Assembly: GCA_963834425.1 (NCBI GenBank)
Contig: CAWIBR010000013.1
Coordinates: forward strand, 1 to 64,000
DNA from: CAVURS01 sp963834425
GTDB taxonomy: Bacteria > Actinomycetota > Actinomycetes > Actinomycetales > CAVURS01
Direction: 5' to 3'
Length of the DNA: 64,000 bases
The translations under genes were made by a program, and so were the position numbers. Below the pieces are notes generated by a model, which did no database searches, had not been told where the DNA came from, and was given only the letters and a program-made list of their open reading frames with translations. Below, piece by piece: positions 63,206 through 64,000 of this stretch; within the stretch, counting starts at the first letter, position 1; the number at the start of each line of letters is the position of its first letter.

Positions 63206-63498
63206 CCTCCGGGTCGGGCGGAGTGTCGGCGGCGGGCCGGGGCGCCCCCTGCGGGTCGGGGACGGCGACCGGGGTCGACTCCAGCGTCGGGGTCCGGTCG
63301 CGGCTCCTGGTGCGGCGGCCACGGTCCCTGCACCGGCTGGCCGGCCACCTTGAGGAAGTCGATCAGCTGCGGGAACGCCCACACCGTGGGGCTCTTGCCG
63401 GTCTTAGGGGCGTTCTCGAAGAGCTCGTACAGCCGTGGGTTCCCCTGGCTGTGTCCGCTCGACTCGACTGGCATGCCTGGATGCTCCATCGCGGCCAA
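63206..63498 (-). CDS. Hypothetical protein directly upstream of coxM
   Basis: A frame from 63498 (or ATG 63489) reads MEHPGMPVESSGHSQGNPRL, YELFENAPKTGKSPTVWAFP, QLIDFLKVAGQPVQGPWPPH, then a Pro-rich stretch that changes frame near 63300 and ends around 63206. About 95 residues, no known family. The helical core (PRLYELFENAPKTGKSPTVW) looks coding. First gene of the cox transcript and perhaps a regulator or maturation aid. Confidence 0.5.
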
Positions 63499-63537
63499 CC
63501 GGCCCGCAAGGACGAATTAAGCAATGCCTTACGTCGC

Positions 63538-64000
63538 TCAGCTCCACAGCGTCACGTGGATCGACGGCTTGAACCGGCCCAGCGCGATGCCGGAGCCACG
63601 GAGCATCGCCTGGGTGGCCCGGGGCGTCGTGACGAAGCGGGTCAGCTCGGCCGCCGCCGGCGGCGCGTGCCCGTCGCCGAGCGTGATGATGCTCCAGGTG
63701 CCCTGGGCCTGCAGCGTGGGTCCCGAGACCCGCTTGAGGTCGCCGTTGGACAGGTCCTGCGAGGCGGCGAAGGAGACCGTCAAGGCGACTCCGTGGCCGC
63801 GCTTGGCCTCCTCGAGCGCCGCCGCGTGGCTCTGGAAGATCTGCTGGTTGTCCTCGGGCACATTGATCCGGCGCAGCATCGTCGGGATGACCTCGGGATC
63901 CCCGGCCGCCGACGGCCCGAGCAGCCAGGTCTGGCGGCGCAGCTCCGTGACGCCGGGCTGGATCTTGGTCAACGGATGGTCCGGGTGGGCGACGGCGACG
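63538..64000 (-). CDS. LysR family regulator upstream of cox, 5' partial
   Basis: The C-terminal 150 residues of a LysR co-inducer domain: VAVAHPDHPLTKIQPGVTEL, RRQTWLLGPSAAGDPEVIPT, MLRRINVPEDNQQIFQSHAA, ALEEAKRGHGVALTVSFAAS and RFVTTPRATQAMLRGSGIAL. The helix-turn-helix lies beyond 64000. It is the gene next to the cox operon, reads the same way and ends 40 bases before it, a position often held by CoxR-like LysR activators. Its control of the operon is inferred. Confidence 0.78.
   Translation of the reverse strand, partial: VAVAHPDHPLTKIQPGVTELRRQTWLLGPSAAGDPEVIPTMLRRINVPEDNQQIFQSHAAALEEAKRGHGVALTVSFAASQDLSNGDLKRVSGPTLQAQGTWSIITLGDGHAPPAAAELTRFVTTPRATQAMLRGSGIALGRFKPSIHVTLWS

Noticed and set aside
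1..64000. rRNA, tRNA, CRISPR arrays, prophage or plasmid origin
   Set aside because: I looked for conserved rRNA blocks, cloverleaf-like pairs with CCA or GTTCGA loops, repeat-spacer arrays and integrase or replication genes and saw none. A tRNA search program would be more decisive.

Overview
The window does not read as one genome. By gene content, protein similarity, composition and abrupt ends inside genes it falls into five blocks: an actinobacterial-type block (1 to about 7762), a short Verrucomicrobia/Planctomycetes-like block (about 7763 to 8830), an Acidobacteria-like block (about 8830 to 19035), a roughly 570-base piece of a proteobacterial-type flavin-dependent tryptophan halogenase (about 19036 to 19603), and a long high-GC actinobacterial block (about 19604 to 64000). 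The joins cut through genes and look like assembly chimerism more than biology. Single-base frameshifts are everywhere (M6-like peptidase, PPK2, PiT, cox genes, Gfo/Idh, hflX), as in an uncorrected long-read or metagenomic assembly. Broken genes were therefore rebuilt across frames and are called as CDS when all expected domains are present in order.

Block 1 holds a CBM48 protein, an NDMA-type alcohol dehydrogenase, a SIMPL lipoprotein, an ECF sigma factor with an SDR and a SRPBCC gene in its wake, a mycothiol-type maleylpyruvate isomerase, two degenerate genes, and a truncated TetR gene preceded by two palindromes. Block 2 has only gene ends and intergenic repeats. Block 3 carries VanZ, the hfq-hflX-pgsA operon, a PqaA-like protein, a rhomboid protease, a Gfo/Idh oxidoreductase, an exported threonine-aldolase-like enzyme, a GlcG/HbpS protein, a lipoprotein cytochrome c and a CtaG-like protein.

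Block 5 suggests a Nocardioides-like, aerobic, F420- and mycothiol-using actinobacterium. From left to right: an HD-domain protein and F420 nitroreductase; a secreted M6-like metallopeptidase; a uracil/xanthine permease and FUSC protein; an LLM flavin oxidoreductase; a signalling group (GAF-ANTAR, HD-GYP, PAS-GGDEF-EAL) with dodecin; a small dimeric-barrel protein with a MarR regulator; LysR/EamA/HutD/DinB genes; a P450; a UvrD-like helicase; an accessory locus with two XdhC proteins, a transglutaminase, a MoxR ATPase (CoxD type) and a VWA protein (CoxE type); trpS behind a readable tryptophan attenuator; PPK2 and PiT (phosphate); VOC, MsrA and ICMT-like genes.

The right end is the most interesting part. 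It is a leftward operon coxM-coxS-coxL-xdhC/YHS-coxG for aerobic carbon monoxide dehydrogenase. CoxL carries AYRCSFR, the form I signature, so this is a bona fide Mo-Cu CO dehydrogenase. The operon continues without a gap into five tiny single-span membrane proteins of a common build, which I do not recognise. I propose them as an undescribed membrane module working with CoxG to dock CODH at the membrane. No rRNA, tRNA, CRISPR array or transposase was seen.
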